This document shows, piece after piece, positions 61,601-64,000 of a stretch of DNA of 64,000 nucleotides (position 1 is its first letter; each line of letters opens with the position of its first letter). The DNA is from Prinia subflava. Lineage: Eukaryota; Chordata; Aves; Passeriformes; Cisticolidae. The notes beneath the pieces were generated by a model that saw nothing but the letters and a program-made list of their open reading frames with translations, was not told where the DNA came from and ran no database searches. Location of the stretch: positions 141,480,102 through 141,544,101 of the forward strand of contig NC_086247.1 in NCBI RefSeq assembly GCF_021018805.1, in the 5' to 3' direction. Made by a program: the position numbers and the translations under genes.

Positions 61601-64000
61601 TCCTACAATGGAAAGGATCAATAAATGAAAATGAGGCCGGTACTGATCTTGACTGCTTCTGTATAAGCAAGGAGGACAGTTCTTTTTGTTTCTGAAGCCC
61701 CTGTATCCATGTGACATGAGCACAACCTGGAGTTCAGTCTTTTGGGAATGTTCGACATAAAAAGTTAGCATAGAATTTGCATCAGGTTTATTTTCCTTTA
61801 ATTACAATTTGTGAAGGCTAGTAACACTATTAGGGGAAAATAACAATTTTATAGGCATACATGTGTTAAGAGCCTGAGCTTCTCCCCGTTGACGAGCTTC
61901 TGGATGCAGAATGTGAACTTGACTGACTTGAAATTATAGCTGGACCCCTGCACTGGAATGTCCTGCAGGGAGAAAAATCTGTCCTTTACAGCACCCCACA
62001 GCCCTTCCCTACAACTTATTTGATTTTAAACTATTGCTAAAAATCTAAAGAGAGCCCCCTTTTGGTTTAAACCCCTCTCAGGCGTATATTGTGTTTCTGT
62101 CATAGGAGTGATTCTGAGAGGGACTAATTAAAAGTCCAATGAATGTGTGAGGGTTAAACTCACAGGCTCTGCTCATTAACAGTCGCTCACCTAAGAATAT
62201 TTTGAGACCTCTTTTCTGTGATGGGAAAAGGAGGAATAAGACTAGACAACACTTAAGAGCTCACATTTTATTGCACAAACACACATTTCTGTTGCATTAC
62301 TAGGCCTGCAGTGATGACAATGTCTAATTTAACAAGAATATTCCTCCCTTACCTCTGTGTTTCTTTTGGGTAAATAACAAAAGAAAACAAAAAATCACTA
62401 ATGAACACCCCTTCCCCCAAGAAATAAGGAAAATCAGAACCATTTTGTTAATTGTCTTTTTCCTGCTGTTTCCATGGTAATACTGGCTACTAGACTTCAC
62501 TGCAGAGTGACAGTCCAACAATTCACACACTACACCCTTTCAGGCACAATGAATGGCTGTGAAAGAGGCAGAACAGGCACTATTCAGGAAACATGTGATA
62601 TCTACTCAATGCACTACCTTTCATCCACATTTTCCAAATTGCAGCTAATTTAATTCCAAACAAATGGCTAAGGGGTACAAATGAGGATTAAAAGGAAAAG
62701 AACATCTTGAGCTCTAATGGGGACGGTTTGTGTGAAGAACAATATAGCACTTTCTTCTGATGCCAAGGCTGCCGAATTGAAAGATGCACTTTCCCTCTTC
62801 TTCTGAGGCCTTAATTATACTCTACATCAATAGTGAAATAAACATACCAGATTTTTTTTTTTTTTTAACAATTTAGGTAGATTTTGTCTTTCCCTGCAGA
62901 AACATTTTTGTTACGTGGAAATGTAATTTTGATTTTCTGCAAATGAAGAAGAAAACCTGTATTTTTCCAAGAAAGGCAGCTTTCTTGACTAGGCCTCTCA
63001 TTCGATCTGTCTCTGAAGTTATTGTTTTAGGTCTCATAGAAAAAGCCAAGACAAATACTTTCAGATCACCTTAAGAAACAACAACGGACCTTTTGAGAAT
63101 GTTAGTGCCCGGAAGGAAATTATTATTCACATTAGATTTAATGACAGTGAGAGTTTTTTTTTCATGTGATTCTTTTTATTTTAACATGTAAAGTGTATTA
63201 TTTTTGCTTAAAATAGATCAATGAAAATGTTGATTTTTGCCATATTCAGTTAAGCATGAGGCAAGATGCTTAAAAAACTTCCATATTTGGTAACTTGTAG
63301 TATGACATCATAAACACTGACAATGTGTCAGACCCACTAATGACTGCACTGAACCACATGCAGTTTATATTGAGAATGCAGATGTTATAGAGGGAAATAC
63401 AGCAGATTAGCAAAATAGCTTTGAAGATTAACTGTGTTTCACTCATTTCCCCCCTTTTCTATTTTAAATCTTGAAAATTATTTAAACCAACAACCTGTGC
63501 AAAATACTTCCTACTCAGAAGAAATAAATATTCTTCATTGCTTTATTTTTGTCGAATGGATGTATTCAAAATGACCCTTCAGATGTAATTGCAATCCATA
63601 TTAGTTTTTAACATACTTATTTATTCTTCAGTTAAAAATACTTCAGCTTTCATGAATTTCTTACACAGAAGCACTATACATGTCAATTTTTTATCTGTAA
63701 GAAGCAGCATTTTATACTGTATTGCAAATAAACAAAAGGACAAAAAAACCTTGTGAACACTTTTCAAGTTCTCCTGATAAGTGCGTCTTGACTTGCAAAT
63801 GTTTTCTATTATTAGGTTCAAGTGAACATACCGTATTGACAAATAACATTTCCAAATCAACATTTCTCGCTTAGGCCTCAACCAGAGGTGTTCTGTGATG
63901 TACCTAATATGACAATGATCTGTCCTAATTTAAGAATATGAAGAAAAGCTGAAGGCTTTTAATAACTAATTTTGACTACAAAGTAGTGTTTTAAAATCTA
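58698..64000. other. Unique AT-rich noncoding DNA
   Basis: No gene is recognised. Frames are at most 86 codons and featureless. A T-run lies at 62852-62866. The 62.0-63.2-kb part is non-simple and locally less AT-rich (for example GGCGTATATTG near 62082), a possible but unproven conserved noncoding segment. Confidence 0.65.
62852..62866. repeat. Poly-T tract
   Basis: Fifteen consecutive T residues. Simple sequence. Confidence 0.85.

Noticed and set aside
1..64000. CRISPR array, bacterial operon, insertion sequence or endogenous retrovirus
   Set aside because: The sequence is clearly vertebrate nuclear DNA. No regularly spaced repeats with unique spacers, no dense gene arrangement, and no paired LTRs or retroviral gene remnants were seen.

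Overview
This is a 64 kb stretch of vertebrate nuclear DNA, most likely from a bird. The main evidence is seven clear, 5'-truncated copies of the non-LTR retrotransposon CR1, plus one weaker copy. CR1 is the dominant interspersed repeat of birds and also occurs in turtles, crocodilians and other reptiles. Several copies keep the diagnostic CR1 3' end (TCTTCCAACC-like sequence followed by degenerate ATTCTATG tail units). The background is AT-rich and has only short, unrecognisable open frames. I found no protein-coding exon I can defend, so the window reads as intergenic (gene desert) or deep-intronic DNA.

The one gene I can name with confidence is an intact tRNA-Gly (anticodon TCC) at 28924-28995 on the + strand. 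It has canonical internal A and B boxes and a T-run terminator. It sits at the start of a GC- and CpG-rich island of about 600 bp (28842-29480) that stands out sharply from the AT-rich surroundings. A truncated CR1 (29480-29763) abuts the island's distal side.

Layout: 1-9.3 kb, unique AT-rich DNA with a striking pair of abutting palindromes at 1883-1928. 9.3-10.2 kb, CR1 with a decayed reverse transcriptase. 10.2-16.3 kb, AT-rich unique DNA, including a homeodomain-site-rich block (about 12.0-12.65 kb) that could be conserved regulatory DNA, a weak CR1 relic near 13.2 kb and a low-confidence exon-like segment at 14.8 kb. 16.3-16.9 kb, two CR1 3' ends facing each other. 17-24.6 kb, unique and simple-repeat DNA, with a small CR1 tail at 24.6 kb. 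28.8-29.8 kb, tRNA island and CR1. 31.5-35.1 kb, two minus-strand CR1 copies flanking a 390-bp GGAA array with embedded GGCGC words in a higher-order arrangement. 35.1-64 kb, AT-rich unique DNA with scattered simple repeats, a perfect 13-bp-arm hairpin at 44.05 kb, a long A/C-rich tract at 48.8 kb and a 210-bp polypyrimidine tract at 58.5 kb.

Apart from the tRNA gene, nothing here forms a pathway or operon. The observations most worth a second look are three near-perfect hairpins that look like template-switch products (1.9, 28.6 and 44.05 kb), the higher-order GGAA/GGCGC array, and the isolated tRNA gene with its CpG island. I did not see a previously undescribed genetic system.
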